From assembly GCA_023512835.1 (NCBI GenBank), contig CM042085.1, forward strand, positions 4,249,989-4,313,988: a stretch of DNA of 64,000 nt. Reading direction: 5' to 3'. Each line of letters begins with the position of its first letter. Position 1 is the stretch's first letter. The stretch is from Taxillus chinensis (lineage: Eukaryota; Streptophyta; Magnoliopsida; Santalales; Loranthaceae). The position numbers and the translations under genes were made by a program. The notes beneath the pieces were generated by a model that ran no database searches, had not been told where the DNA came from, and saw only the letters and a list, made by a program, of their open reading frames with translations. Positions 13,481 to 27,269 of the stretch are shown here, in pieces.

Positions 13481-16189
13481 CCGTTTTAAATGTTTTAACT
13501 CGCATATGAGCATTTATTCCTCCGGAGCTTTCAAAGTTTTCAGGTTTAATCCATACATTTATATATTTTTAATTTTTTTTAATATTAAATTCCACTTAAA
13601 CTGTCACTGTTTTGAACTCTTCACCTACTGTATATCAAGCTAGCACCGCGGGCCATACGTTTATATTTCAATCGGTTTTTATTTACCAAATGCCCAGCCC
13701 CACGTGGGTTTAATTTATTGTTTCTGTAATAAGAATGCTGATTGCTATGAGCTTCACCCAAAACCACAAAACGCAGCACTCTTTAGATGAACAGTATCTG
13801 CAGTACCGCGTGTCGGAGTTTTCGGCATAGCCCGTCGGCGGTAGATGCATCTTTTTCCTTGTGGTGTGATGTCAGTTAGGGTCGTGATTTAAATTAAAGT
13901 TGTATTTGTTATAACAACTAAGATGTGGCTGCCTTCAATTGACAAAACTCTATTCAAATATACAAATAATTCGTGGTAAATATTTGACATCAACAAAATG
14001 CATTTGCAATTTTCATTATTTTTTTGCATTTCCCGGAACACTTAAGAAAAATATAATGTATTAAAGCTTATAAATCAATAAATAAGCATGTAAATTTACG
14101 TTTGTGATTATGGCTGGATTTTATTAAAAATAACTTTAAAATCTTTAACATAAAATTTTTTATTGCAATCAATGATGGTTTGTGTAATGTAACAATTCAC
14201 CGCCGAAATTTCAAATTTCAAGTTTCAAGTTTCAAGTTCTCTGTGCTGTCTATTACCACGAAAATATAGGAGGCCGGAGGCCCTACCCGCCTAGGAAATT
14301 TGCGTAGGTTGTAATGTTCAGGCGATTCATTCACATGCACCAGCTGGACTTGGACTGTTGAAGATGGCTAAAGGCTCAGACTTGTTTGTTTTATTTGTTT
14401 TTGTTTTTAAAATTTAATAGATATTTTTTGGTACAAAAGGTTTAAAAATAGTAAAAAATAAAAATAATTTTTATAATTAAAAAACTTTTTATAATTAAAA
14501 ATAATTAATATATTTAAACAAAAACAAACAAACAAACAGCAGCAAGCTAATCTATGAGTGCTTCTTCCCATAACTACTATGTAAGGATGCATAAAATATC
14601 AACCAAACTTTTTGAGAAAAATGTTGAAAATTAGAAATATCAATACATGATTGAGTTTAAAGTCTAGAATGTCGGTGCCCCATATAGCAAGTAATCTTAC
14701 GCTTTTGAAGTTTTAAATTATGGATTAAGACTCATTTAAATTTCACTATTCAGTAATACATTTTATAATAATACATGGTCTCCTCGTTATCGCTTTTTTA
14801 GGGCAAGATAAAAGAAAAAGTATTTAGTACTTAATGGCATTTATCATTAAAGATGAATTTGCTTACTAAATTTATGATGTGTACTTTTCAGTGGCATTGT
14901 TGTCGTTTTACTCTTACTTCTTATTAATTCACAATTATGTACCTATAGCAACAATGTTTTAGAATATTACAATGATTATTTAAATTTTAAATTTCATATT
15001 ATGATTAATTTGAATAATATATGGTCTTATATGAAAGATGGCATACTTAAAATTACTTCTAATTTGAATACAAAAAATGTAATTAAATAATGGTTAAATG
15101 TGGGAAAAAAATGTAAACATACATGTGTGGAGGCTTTAGATGTTTTTTTTAAATACATATGTAGATGTTTTAATTTAATTAAAAATAAATAAACTTAAAT
15201 TTTTAGCATTTAATTTTAGTAAACATACATTATGAAATTTATCCGTGATTTTAAATTTCCTAACGGCCAAAAACAAATGTGAGAATTAAGTAATGACATC
15301 ATACAGATCACCATGCAACAACTAAAAATCTTAATTTTAATTTTAACTATGCTTTGAAAAAAAATCATTAGTATTTAGTATTAATCGGTGTCACATATAA
15401 TATAAAAGTTTAAACTCCATTTGGAACAAATTAGATAAAATCACCTTTAATGATTTTGAAATGAAATAGGTAAAATTGATTAGGCACATGTGATGGGAAT
15501 CATTTCTTCAATTATTTGTAAAATACTCATAAAACCTAACTAAAAGTTTAGTAATGACATTAAGCTATTAGCCAAATTCATGTCACTATAAATAATCTAA
15601 AGGGGTGTAAAAGATAGTGACCATGTATGTTGTCATAAAAATTGATAGCATATTATTAGAGTTTTGAGAGCATGATTAACTATTAGTTAAATTTAGTTAA
15701 AACAGCTAAAGGAGTAAAAAACAGTCCCACTATGAGCTCTCAATTGTTATAATAGATTTGCTTTTAAATTAAATAGTTGGTCAAATATTATGAATTTTTT
15801 CTGTAGTAAATTTGTTTTTTGATTGATCAAATTGAACAAATCAAATTTTATAATTAAATATTAATTTAAAATAAAATAATAGTTTTCCAAACATGGTTTA
15901 GCTCATTTCAACCGAAGATCAGCACCATCACGACAACACCATCGACCGATCGGCGAGAGCCTCCTCTCCATCGCCTGGCTCCGAAAGTTCTTTGATACTT
16001 TCATTTGTTGCATGTTGAGTTTGAAGCCATCCTTGTCATGGGCGTCACCCCCTTGATTGTCGCATCCCCAAAATGCTTGATCGTGAGGTCATGTCCCTCG
16101 ACGTATGCAACATCGTCACCTATATAATTTGATTGAACATTATCTGATGCAAATCTTATAATTTGATATATATATATATATACATATAT

Positions 16190-16420
16190 ATTCATGCTAC
16201 ATAAAAAAATGTGAGATCATATTCTTTCATGGAAATCTTTAATTTTAACCATTAAGTTAAAATTCAATGATCTAAATTAGACTTTCGTTTAATTATAGTA
16301 AATTTATCGTAGCAAAGATACAATTAAATAAAAATTTAATATGAATCATTGATTGCAATATATAACGACCTATATTGAAGTTTTCAAGATAGTAAACTAA
16401 CATCACGTTTTACTCTAGCA
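16190..16420. repeat. MITE-like repeat, second copy of 11560-11770
   Basis: Shares in order CATG-TACATA, a GTGAGA block, AACC(A/G)T(T/C), AGATTAGACTTTC (TTAGACTTTCG here), a GTAG/GTAGCAAAGATACA block with ACAATTAAATAAA, and a tail around GTTTTCAAGATAGTAA. Both copies sit next to TA-rich microsatellites. No coding capacity. Confidence 0.5.
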
Positions 16421-17562
16421 AAACATACTCTCTCTATGTGTGTGTATTGTGTGCTTATATTTTTGTATAAATAAAGTATAATGTCTTTTCCGGTGACTCA
16501 AAACTTATTACATTATATATTTATAATATTTAATATAAATGATCACATATAATATCCTATTTAAAATTTGTTAAACGGTTTAAGTCATGTGGTTGTGTTA
16601 CCAATATTTAAATTTTAACGGCATTTGTTAGGCATGGTGCAAACCCAAGGAACAATAATTAATCTTAAATAAAATAGGAGTACTATAAAAAACACATTGA
16701 AATATTTATTTGACATGTAAGAGGAAATCATGTTTGTAATTAAATTATTAAAATATGAGATTATAAAGTAAAAATCTAAAATATGGATTATGTTTAGTAT
16801 ATACCATATTTTTTAGTTATTACAATTACAAATAAATTTGGTTAAGGCCAATACAATTTTTAGCGTGTTAGTTTTTTAGTTAAATAAATTATAATTTTTT
16901 AAAATGTAACTTCGCATTATTATATGTCCATTCCTCAGTGCTTTCAAAAATAAATAAATAAATAAAATCATATAATGTATACATATTTTTATTTTACATA
17001 TGTATTAATAAATTAACTAAATATGCTAGAACATATACCACAATCTCTTAAAATTTTGCTATCTAAAATAACTAAAATTACACATTTTGTTAGTTTAACA
17101 ACTTATATATTTTATATTATACTTTTCAGGTTCATTATCTCTTTTTTTACAATTCACTTTTATTATTTGATTTAAATATTATTTTTAAATATTTTCTTAT
17201 TGGTTTAAGGAAAGAGAAAATTAAAAACGAGAGAGAAATTTAAAAGAAAAAAGGATGAAAGAAGAAATTTAATTATTTAAAGAGTATAGATGGAATTATA
17301 ATTGTTAAATTTGAATAAATATTATTTATAATTTTATTTTTTTATTAAAAAAAATAGAATAAAAAGTGTGAATCTACAATAACATTAATATATTTACCAA
17401 ATTAACACGATCCACAACAAATTGAATAAAATAAATCTTATTAAAACTTAAAAAAAAGAACTCAAAATTAAATTATAGAATTCAATTAATATTTAATTTT
17501 GAACAGAAAAGCGACACTATATCTATGACATTAACAAAAATCACCCAAAATCAAATAACATG

Positions 17563-17634
<72 letters not shown>
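17563..17634. repeat. CT/TC dinucleotide microsatellite
   Basis: About 72 bp of uninterrupted TC repeats, with a second short tract at 17651-17666. Arg-Glu repeat frames called across it are artefacts. Confidence 0.95.
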
Positions 17635-17636
<2 letters not shown>

Positions 17637-18000
17637 TCTCTTTTTTCTTCTCTCTCTCTCTCTCTGTAAAACCACCAAATTAAAATTACTGTATTTGAAT
17701 TCTGTGACTTGTTTGTGGTCGAGTATAAAACAATTATGAAATTGAGCATTTATTTTGTCATACATTTAGTTCGAGCTTACAATATCTTGAAATATAAAAA
17801 ATCTTTATTCTATATAATATTATGTACTTTTATGATATATTTTTTTAAAAAGCTGTTATAATTGTAAATAAAAAACAATACCAAATGATCGAATACCGAC
17901 ATAGCCTACCGCCTACCGGCTAGCTGCGTGGTCAGTGCAACGATGAACAAAAAAAGAAAAAAGAAAAAGAAAAAATCAAAACTAAAACATTAACTGAAGT

Positions 18001-18796
18001 TCAAACGACAGAGAAACGAAAACACACACACACACTAGAGAGCTCTTTTGGCTTTCCCCAACCTTTTTGTACAAATTCGGATTCCAAATTCCATTCACTG
18101 ATCCATAAAAACTTTCTCTCTCCCAGTTCGAATCCGTAAACACACTTTCTGTCTCCTCGTAGTGAATGTTGGGTTCGCTGCGTTTGATTTGTGTTTCTGA
18201 GCAAGTCTCTGATGATCCTGTAGCCTCTCGTGATCCGAAACACTATTCGGACTCCCCCCGATCTTCCTCTCGAGCATTTGACCCTTTGATCTCGCCAAAG
18301 AGCGCGTCAATTTCGTTTGATTCGAAGAAGATCGATGCGGAGGTAGGCGTATGCATCTTCTTTACGGTGCTTCTCTCAAAAATTGTTCCTCAGTTCAATG
18401 TTCGATTACCTAAAGTCGTTGTCGTCGTTGTTCAGTTTAGTTTTAGTTTGTGTTGTTATTGTTTTTATTTTTAACATTTTATTATTTGGACTATTTAGCT
18501 CCGGGATTGAATGGTTTTATTTTATGTATGCCAGATTTGTATTCGTATGAATGGGGATCGATATTTCTAGTTATATGCGAATAATCGGGAAGAAAAGAGG
18601 TTTCTTGGGAGACTGTTTTTTTCTTCTTTCTTTTCGATCGGGTTTCTAGGGGGATTGATCCCAAAGTAGATTGTGGGTATTGGGTTGGAATTGGCGCAGG
18701 GATAGGGTTCTTCGAGGAAGTACTTTCTGATCTGTGTTGGGTTATTGGTAGTTAATGAGAAAGTGCATCCTCTGTTGGTTGTTGTAATTTGAAGAT
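18001..18796 (+). other. PP2A B' 5' leader with leader intron and an upstream ORF
   Basis: CT-rich leader-like sequence starts near 18001. A leader intron is likely from GTAGGC at 18343 to GCAG ending at 18699. An upstream ATG at 18166 opens a frame that runs 59 codons to the donor and, if the intron is removed, adds one Gly codon and stops (TAG at 18703-18705). The main ATG is at 18797. The transcription start is inferred only. Confidence 0.5.
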
Positions 18797-21700
18797 ATGA
18801 TCAACAAAATTCTTAATAAGTTCCCACGAAAGCAGTCAAAATCGGTTGACCATCGTGATGGGGGTGCCTCCATCTCTTCAGCACATTCTCCTTCCAGTTC
18901 AAGAGGCAGTGATCTGGCAAGCGGTCGACCTGGAAACCCAAATGCCTCACCGGTTCTGGGCTCTAGTAATACTCTGAATTCAGGAATGAATCTCGCACAA
19001 AAGCTTTCTCAAGTCATGAATACGAAGCTGAATGGGAACACAACAGCTTCTTCATACGAGGCATTGCCTCGTTTCCAAGATGTCCCAAATGCTGAGAGGC
19101 AGAACCTGTTAATCAGGAAGCTGGATTTGTGTTGCGTGGTTTTTGACTTCACCGACCCAACAAAGAACATGAAAGAAAAGGATATAAAGAGGCAGTCATT
19201 GGTTGAGCTCGTGGATTACCTAACCTCCGCAAATGGAAAGTTTCCAGATTTCGTAATGCAGGAGATCATAAAAATGGTATCTGCAAATCTGTTCAGGACA
19301 CTAACTTCTCCACCTCGTGAAAACAAGATAGAGGCATTTGACGTGGAAGATGAGGAGCCCTCAATGGACCCTGCATGGCCCCATCTGCAAATAGTGTATG
19401 AATTCCTTTTGAGGTTTGTGGCATCACCTGAGACAGATGCGAAGCTAGCTAAAAGATACATTGACCACTCTTTTGTTTTGAAGTTGTTAGACCTCTTTGA
19501 TTCGGAGGACCCAAGAGAGAGAGAGTACTTGAAAACTGTTTTGCACCGCATCTATGGAAAGTTTATGGTACACCGCCCATTTATCAGGAAAGCAATCAAT
19601 AACATCTTCTATCGCTTCATTTTCGAAACTGAGAAGCATAATGGAATTGCAGAGCTGTTAGAAATTCTAGGCAGTATAATCAATGGGTTTGCTCTTCCAT
19701 TGAAAGAAGAGCACAAACTCTTTCTTGTTCGTGCACTGATTCCGCTTCACAAGCCAAAGTGCATTTCCATGTACCATCAGCAGTTATCTTATTGCATTAT
19801 ACAATTTGTGGAGAAAGATTGCAAGCTCTCTGATACTGTCATAAGGGGCTTACTAAAATATTGGCCTCTCACAAACAGTTCTAAGGAGGTCATGTTTTTG
19901 GGTGAGCTGGAAGAAGTTTTAGAAGCAACTCAGCCTCCGGAGTTTCAGCGTTGTATGGTTCCTTTGTTCCGCCAGATTTCTCGCTGCATGAGCAGTTCAC
20001 ACTTCCAAGTATGTAGTTTGATTTTGCTTTACTTTCCATGTTTTGGGGGGCTTAGATTTAGGTGTAGACATTATGAGTTCAATGGATATTAGGCTTAACT
20101 TGCTAATAACCAGTATAAAAAATGACATTCCCTCAAGTTGGGCCATACATATCGAATAAACTTATTCTATTACAAATACGATAAATATGATCATGCCTAA
20201 AAGGCTTAGTGAGGAAATTAACGAGTCACCCCCAAAGTGGGTATGGACTATACAAATGTCTCTTTTACTAACATTCTTACGCACCAGGTGAAAATTGACC
20301 TCAAAGATTTTTGTTTGCTAGTTGAAAACTAGAATGTTGGGAATATGTATAGCAAACTGATTACTACTAGTGTAGACCCCTCACGGGTAGCCTAGTCTCT
20401 ACCAGCATCCTCCATGGTAGTTCTCTTGTGACTTTAGTTATGACTGAATATTCAGCCTCCATTTTAAGACAAGGAAATCCACAAAGTATCTCTTGCTTTT
20501 ACCCGATGCAAGATTTTCAGCCAAGTAAACACAATAACTTAAAGTAGATCAACAATCAATTAGACATCTAGCTTAATATGTATCTGAATTTCCTACTCTC
20601 CAAGGCATCTGAATTAGGATACATCGATTATGAAATATTAATCCTTGGTTTAGATATTAAACAATTTGAAAGACTACTTGCCAATCATGAACTTGAGGAA
20701 AACTTATGAATTCATTTACCTTGCTAACATCAAATGAAATATCTGTATATGTAAGGGCAAGATAATTCAATTTGTCTATTAGCCTTGAATACATTGCTAG
20801 ATAGTGATGGAGACCACCTCTGACCTCTATCCTTATTAAGCTTCCCAAGATGTTACATTTGTGTTTGTAGGCTTGTAATTATGAAGCCTTGGCCCCCAAA
20901 GTATACTTTCTATGTCAAGACCAATGACAACAGAGTAGACAATCTCAACCCCAACAAAGTAGCAAGAGCGACCCAAATCTTTTGTATGAAACATTTGCTA
21001 TGAGGATTGTTTGAGCCATTAAATGCCATCGGCATAAGCCAAGAAAGCAACACATGCAACATTAGAAGGCATACTAAAAGCATGTTGATCGACATAACAT
21101 CTGTATATGCCAAATATAACCACAACATTGCTAAGTTTCCCTAATCAGGTGTGGGAAGACCATTTAAAACCATAGGGTGCCTTTTGTAGTGTGAGTACAT
21201 TCTTCCCTAAAGAATAAATCTGGGTGGTTACTCCATATAAACCTCCTTTTATAGATCATCATGAAGGAAGAGATTCTTTATATCCACCTTATGTGATCAC
21301 TAAGGAAATTGAGCAACCAAGAAAATAATCACCCAACTAAATGGAATATTGATCGCCAAAGATAATCCTTCATGATTATAAATGACCAAATTTGAGTGCA
21401 ACCCTTGGAAACAAGAAAGATTTACAAACGTTACTGTGTCATTAAAATGGTGCTTGGCTACCTACTGTAATTGGATCGGGCAATTTTGGCAATAGGTCTT
21501 ATAACATTATGTAGACTCAAGTACATTAGAACTAGAGAACTCAGCTGTGGCAGTGAGGCCTACTTCTGTAGAGGATTATCTCCCTGGGCCAAGGACTACT
21601 CAGGGCTATCATGTATACAACCTGAAAGGGGACAGCTGAGGAAGCTTTACAGTGTTTGAATTAGATAAGGATTCTAACTCCTTAGTGGTCTACTTAGATA

Positions 21701-24700
21701 GAGGTGTTGCCTTATAATAAGGTTCATCCTCAAAGAAGTTACGTTAGAAAACAAATGCCTAATGCCTACCTTCTAGGACTGTAACAAATATATCCTTTTT
21801 GAGTGTGAGAATAGCCAACATACACTAACCTTCAACTGGAGTTAATAACTTATCAAGGAGTGTATGAAACAAACACACCTAAATACTTAAGACAAATAAA
21901 CTTGAGTGAGTGATATGGATGGAGGATAGTATAAGAAATATCACTTAATAATATAAATAAAGACAGGCATATAAGACAATGTAGGATTAACATAGCCTCA
22001 AGGGTGTTTTGGGCCTTTTGACATATTTGTGCATGTGTGCACGGGAATCAGATAAATAATTATAAATTTTACATCACTTTATTTTTTTATATAAATGTCA
22101 AATTTTTGATATAATTATAAATGTAAATGAAAAATTATAAAACATGGAATTAATATTAACTAACACAAACACTATAATTGGTACTCATGTCAATTTTCTC
22201 AATGTCGTTTTTGTCACAAAACAAAGAAACCTGATTTAGCAAATCTTTCCATCTATGATCTCCCGTATCTTGCAATAATGCTTTGAAGAGGCTAACAAGA
22301 TTCACAGCATTAATGATGCTCTGATCATTTCTTTGCAATGTTTGTAGCAACTCATTAGTAATTCCTAACACCTACCTTATCAAATGCAAGAAAAATACAA
22401 ACTGAAAATTCATTGCATATGATATCAAATTAGCATTGGTTACGAATTCAAGGCCGAGGCACATAACAACTGCAGGAAACAAGGCAATCATACGCAACAA
22501 TGAATTATAATGAGAACCTCAACATGTATCTCCACATTGTCTCAAACTTAAATTTTGATTCAATCCCCTCCATGTTTCAACTTCACTTTTAGTGATTACA
22601 CCAATTAGTTTATCATATTGTGAACTTCGAAATATGTCTTGATGCTTTGTTTATTATATTGCTCAACTTAGAAAGTTGATTGAAGAATAATTTGAGGTTA
22701 CTTTCCTTTTACACAATGCCAATAAGAGCTAATTATAATTGGAAAGCAAAGCAATCAACATAATATGCACTAAGAGTCTCTCATTATCAAAGAATCCATT
22801 CTATACTGTATAACCTTATTTGTTTACAGAACACAAACAAACCACCATTTGTTCATAAACTAATATATCTCCCGATTCATCAAACAAGATGGAGAATGAA
22901 TCATTTTCGAGATATTAATGATTATAGTTGTTATTTCAGTTGCAATTTCATTCGTAACATCTTATTATAAGGGGGGAAAAGTTCAAGAAATCTTCCTCTA
23001 TCTAGGGATTCTTTAGATTCATCATTCCCCTAAAATGTCAATCCTTGTAACAAAAATCTAATACCGATTTATGCAAGCAAACGTATGCAATAAGTGCTTT
23101 AGCTTGGCCTGATTGATTTGAAATACATAACTCTATGTATTGTTTTTTATTTAATAAATCATTACAGGCTTTGTAACATTTGTTATGAATACTATTGTGA
23201 TCTCCAACATGCTCCTTCAACCCATGTTTCTAATTTTAAAATCCATTGTGGACAAATATTTTACTACCTCCTCGATTTTCATGTTCAATCTTGAAAAGAT
23301 AACGACACAAACAATATGCAGCATCTTGAGATATGCTATATTCCAACCAACCAGAATGTTCTTGATACCAATTACTAATAAACATGACATGTTCTTTTCC
23401 AAATTGTTTCCATGACACAGACCACTTTGCCAACGTCTTTGAACAGTCTCTCTTTCATCAACATGATATTCAAAAATACTTTTTCATTTTCTTAAATCTC
23501 TTTGAAGGTTATCAACATTAAACTCTGGGCTCTGGAATTATTAGACTGTTGACTAGATCCATCTCTAATATATTTTCTCCAGAGAAATCTTTTTATGGCT
23601 GTTTTAAATAATTTAATAAATAATCAAAACCCCAAAATTTTAAAAATCTCAGCGTTAATTAAATTAAAGTCTTAAATTGAATAAGTTTACAAATCACAAA
23701 TTCAATAGATTAAAAATCCTAAAATAACTTAAATGGCTAAATATTTATAAATTATTATAACAATATTTACTATTATAAATCACAATATTTTAACATTTTT
23801 AACTCTAATTATAAAAATTAAGGCCTTAATTTTTACAAACCCTCAATTCAAAATATTAAAATTATAAAATCATATAAAGTTTAGAATGATGTATAAATTC
23901 GATACTATAACTCATTCAATAATATAAACAATTATAATACTACTATTAAATTTAAAAAATTATCTTGAAATTTTGATTTGAGGAAAGCCAGATGGGGGAG
24001 CAAATCGACTTAAGGTCCTGAGTGCAGAATTGATGCGGGCAACTACCACAATTGGATTTGGTGATTGTGATTGGCGATAATTGGTGGTTGGTGTGATTGG
24101 GGAACAACAGTAAGAAGCAGCAGTATTTCTCCTGTTTTTCACACGGCAGTGGTCGAAATAGGGAGCGAACAAGGATTTCTTTCGTTTTTCTTTGGCTATA
24201 CATGCTGTGCTGGCTTTTGCCTTTTAAGTTATAGGAAAGAAAAGAATAAGGTGGCCCAGTCTTGAATGGCTATGCAATAGATTTACTTGGGCATACCTAC
24301 CCAATTCTGGGAGGGCTGACCAATATTTATTATTAAGATTAAGAGGACATAGGGCTGGTTAGGGGGGTCAGATGCTCTCCTTGGGCCCAACCAATGTCCG
24401 CCGGTCCTTGCCCTATATAATGACTCGTTCATCACAACAAGATAATATAATGAGCAATACTAGAATAAGATGACAATATATTATAACTCCAGTAGAAATA
24501 GGCCACAAATAGAATGATAAGAAAAATCAAGGCACATCATAGATTTATATGCAAAGCAACAGGGTTCTTGATTTCAGAAAGATATCGCAGGTTAGTCATT
24601 ATTGTGAAAAAGAGATAAACAGCAAAAAAAGGCGGGTGAACAACAACAAATTCCTTAAGCTGATTGCAACGGCAAATTTTGGCAAAAAATATGGCTCTAT

Positions 24701-27269
24701 ACAGTAGGTGTGGAATTTCAAATTTTCAATACAAGTCCAATGATGATGATTTCAGTTGACATCAGATGAGAAATAAACTCATTATCCAGGAAAAACTTAA
24801 CAGAAATTAAGGATTATTTCTGTTACTATTATGGATCAACTTGCATCAAAAGAGTTGGAGGTATAATCAGTGGCCAACATAACTCGTGCAAACCTCCCGA
24901 ATCATGCCCATGGTGATCGTTTGAGGCGTGGGTAGCAAATTTCCTCTCATAGCCTGTGGAATCCTCTTCAAGTTTACCATGCAATAAAGCATTGTTGACA
25001 TCAACCTATTTTAACTCTCAACCATGGTTATCGGCTAGTGACAACAACACTCACTATTTCATCAACTGTCTTATTGCTTTGCCAACGCCTCATCTCCTCA
25101 TTCATAGTTTGTTTCTTTTTTCCCTGGGACAAAGATATGGTGTGGGAATGGTAATGGTGTTCAAGCTTATTAGGAACGCTGTGTGTGATGGTAAAACTCT
25201 TGGGAATGACAAAAACTATGCAAGAGGGTATAATGGTCTCTTTGTACACTCTGGGTGCTCATTATCCTCCTATACTTTAATATTATCTTGTAATGAGGGA
25301 TTAGAAATTACTACATCATTCAAAGGATCTAGGTTGGACTCTTGAACTTGCACCGGAGCAGGAATAGTAAACACCTTGCATTTGCAAATGAATCCCGCAA
25401 TTTATAGTTCTATAATTATAACTATCCTACCCTGATATTTCCAAAAATATCTAACATCCCAAATACAGGTTTTTTTCACAAAACCTTTTAGAAACTCAAA
25501 ATGGTTTTTCAGTTCTGGAGAAAATTTCATTTGATGATGGAAGGGGGATTCTATTGGTGGTGGCCAGAGACTATTTTGGAAACATCCATATAAGGCTAAT
25601 GGAGCTGATTTTTGTGTCAACTAAGGCTCGTCAGAATTGATTTCAGAATCCATGTTAGAAAGGAAATAATAATGGAATTGGATGATTATTTTGTTGTAAT
25701 CATTATATATAAGGCTTAGAGTTAGTCATACACAATTTGGCTTCATAAATGTAATGCCCAACTTGCGAGTAACCTAATGATAATTATAATGGCTTATAGT
25801 AGTCTAATTTTGAAACAAATTAGATAAAGGCCTATTTTCTTGAAAGTAAACTAAATTTACTATAATCCCAAAGATCATGATCATTCCTAAATAATAATTT
25901 TTAAATTTTTAAGTCTTAAATATTTGCGGTCTTAGAGCAATTTAGTCAAATTTGATTAGTCAATACTTCAAAATTTAAAATTAAAACAAAGTTTATAGTT
26001 CAGATACAAATTTCGAGTATAATTTGTGATTAAAATATAATTTCATATTGACAAATTTATTGAAACTTTTTGTTAGTTCACTAATAATGCTCTTACCATA
26101 CTGAGCATTGACAAGTTTTTTTTTCTTGATCTAATTTTCTGTCAATCATCATACAGCTTCTCATATACCTCCAATTAAATAGCAAGCTAAGATGCTATTG
26201 GGTCCCAAAATTTATTTTTTAAAAAATACATAGAGCATTGCTTTTATAGTTTTTCGTTCATGCAGTTTCCTTAGTTTTGAGAAGCCTTCTACTGTTTACC
26301 CAAATTCAATTTTATACAATTTCACAATTATCTACATCCTTACCTAGTGTAGAAAGTTGTAGGCTCTTGATGCTGGTGCTAAAATCGACTAAATGAGGGG
26401 ACTGAGAACTAAAATTTTCTATTTGAAGGCAGCAGACTATTGGATTTGGTTCACATTTGCTGAAATATTCTTGCACATCTGGACTTTTTAGGACACCCAG
26501 ATATGGACACTATCAAGGGGCCATTACTTAACATTAAAACCAAATAAATTAAGTTCATCGCTGTAAAACATGTTTTCAAAATGTTGGAGGGCCAGCTCCC
26601 ATAGTGGGTTTCCGTCGATACCCCTGCATCTCTCAGTCAGTCTCAGTTGCACTTCCCGCTTCTTGTCATGCATCCAGGTATAAACTGTTTCAGATCTAAC
26701 CATCTGAAGCCATCTAATTAAATTCGAATTATTCATTTTGTGAAGTTTATTTCTGAAACTTTGGACGGAACAGGGTCCTTGAGGTCTCCGAATAATCTGT
26801 CCCTACATTTCTTAGTCCCATTTTTAGAGTGATTGGATTTGTTGTTGGCCTTTTTTTGCTCACTTTATTGAGCATGTTATGTTACATTTAACATTGGTTT
26901 ACCTGTTAGGTGGCGGAGAGGGCTTTGTTTCTGTGGAATAACGATCATATTGAAAGCCTGATCAAACAAAATCGCAAAGTTATATTGCCAATCATCTTGC
27001 CTGCGCTGGAGGGAAATGCAAGAAATCACTGGAATCAAGCAGTGCAGAACTTGACGCTAAATGTTCGCAAGATCTTCTCTGACACTGATCCCGAACTCTT
27101 TAAGGAGTGCTTCCTGAAATTTCAGGAAGAGGAGTCTCAAGACAAAGAGACGAAGTCAAAGCGCGAGGCAGCATGGAGGCACTTAGAAGAAATTTCTGCA
27201 ATGAAAGCTGCAAGTAATGAACCAGTGCTTGTTGGCCACAAAATAGTTGCACGAGCTCCTGCTGGCTAG
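18797..27269 (+). CDS. PP2A 57 kDa regulatory subunit B' (B56 family, eta/theta-like)
   Basis: Regulatory B56 subunit that gives protein phosphatase 2A its substrate choice and location. Exons 18797-20008 and 26910-27269 join at [12 protein letters not shown], the intron position I know for plant B' genes. The product is 523 residues, a normal length. A basic Ser-rich N-terminus ([16 protein letters not shown]) is followed by [13 protein letters not shown] near residue 87 and then the HEAT-like B56 domain to about residue 500. Strongly conserved blocks include [111 protein letters not shown] and [18 protein letters not shown]. No frameshift is seen. The 6901-nt intron (20009-26909) contains three transposon relics. 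The exact isoform (eta, theta or kappa) is uncertain. Confidence 0.95.
20380..21460 (-). mobile_element. Degenerate antisense Copia RT/RNase H relic in the PP2A B' intron
   Basis: Read on the minus strand with stops and shifts. It shows [15 protein letters not shown] near 21285-21240 (the Copia RT 'NAFLHGDL.EEVYM' region), a YGFK-SS...GKLSNVV block near 21190-21120 and [13 protein letters not shown] near 20995-20955. A tail at 20848-20657 includes [20 protein letters not shown], the 'RLIGKLIYLT.TRPDI' block. It is inactive. LTR ends were not identified. Confidence 0.75.
22156..23480 (-). mobile_element. Degenerate antisense hAT transposase relic (TTF/ZMYM1-like)
   Basis: Minus-strand fragments match plant hAT proteins of the TTF-type zinc finger/DUF4371 class. 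The N-terminal part lies at about 23433-23236 ([20 protein letters not shown], then CLCRYLF) and continues as [14 protein letters not shown] at 23220-23038. A C-terminal-side fragment at 22371-22156 reads [20 protein letters not shown], then [15 protein letters not shown]. The middle is eroded with stops. Terminal inverted repeats could not be set. It lies inside the PP2A B' intron. Confidence 0.75.
24830..25250 (-). mobile_element. Degenerate antisense Copia RT fragment
   Basis: Minus-strand reading includes [18 protein letters not shown] (the 'AM.EEM.AL..N.TW' start of Copia RT) and then, after shifts, a V(D/N)[17 protein letters not shown] block near 24995-24960 and a FGRFAR block near 24890. 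Only the first part of RT survives. Whether this and 20380-21460 were one element split by the hAT insertion is uncertain. Confidence 0.6.

Larger units (their letters stand above)
13481..18000. other. AT-rich intergenic spacer
   Basis: No gene that I can support. The spacer separates the AUG6 3' end from the PP2A B' 5' leader. It holds a MITE-like repeat copy (16190-16420) and a long CT microsatellite (17563-17634 plus 17651-17666). A short GC-richer island at about 15910-16130 has minus-strand reading GDDVAYVEGHDLTIKHFGD; it may be a relic of a coding sequence but I do not recognise it. Confidence 0.6.

Noticed and set aside
16001..16195. Minus-strand ORF reading GDDVAYVEGHDLTIKHFGD
   Set aside because: Protein-like composition but not recognised, isolated and short; may be a relic, not enough to call a gene.
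17531..17765. Arg-Glu repeat proteins on the minus strand
   Set aside because: Pure translation of the CT microsatellite.
19216..19551. Antisense ORF of 111 residues inside PP2A B' exon 1
   Set aside because: Shadow of the strongly conserved B56 coding strand.
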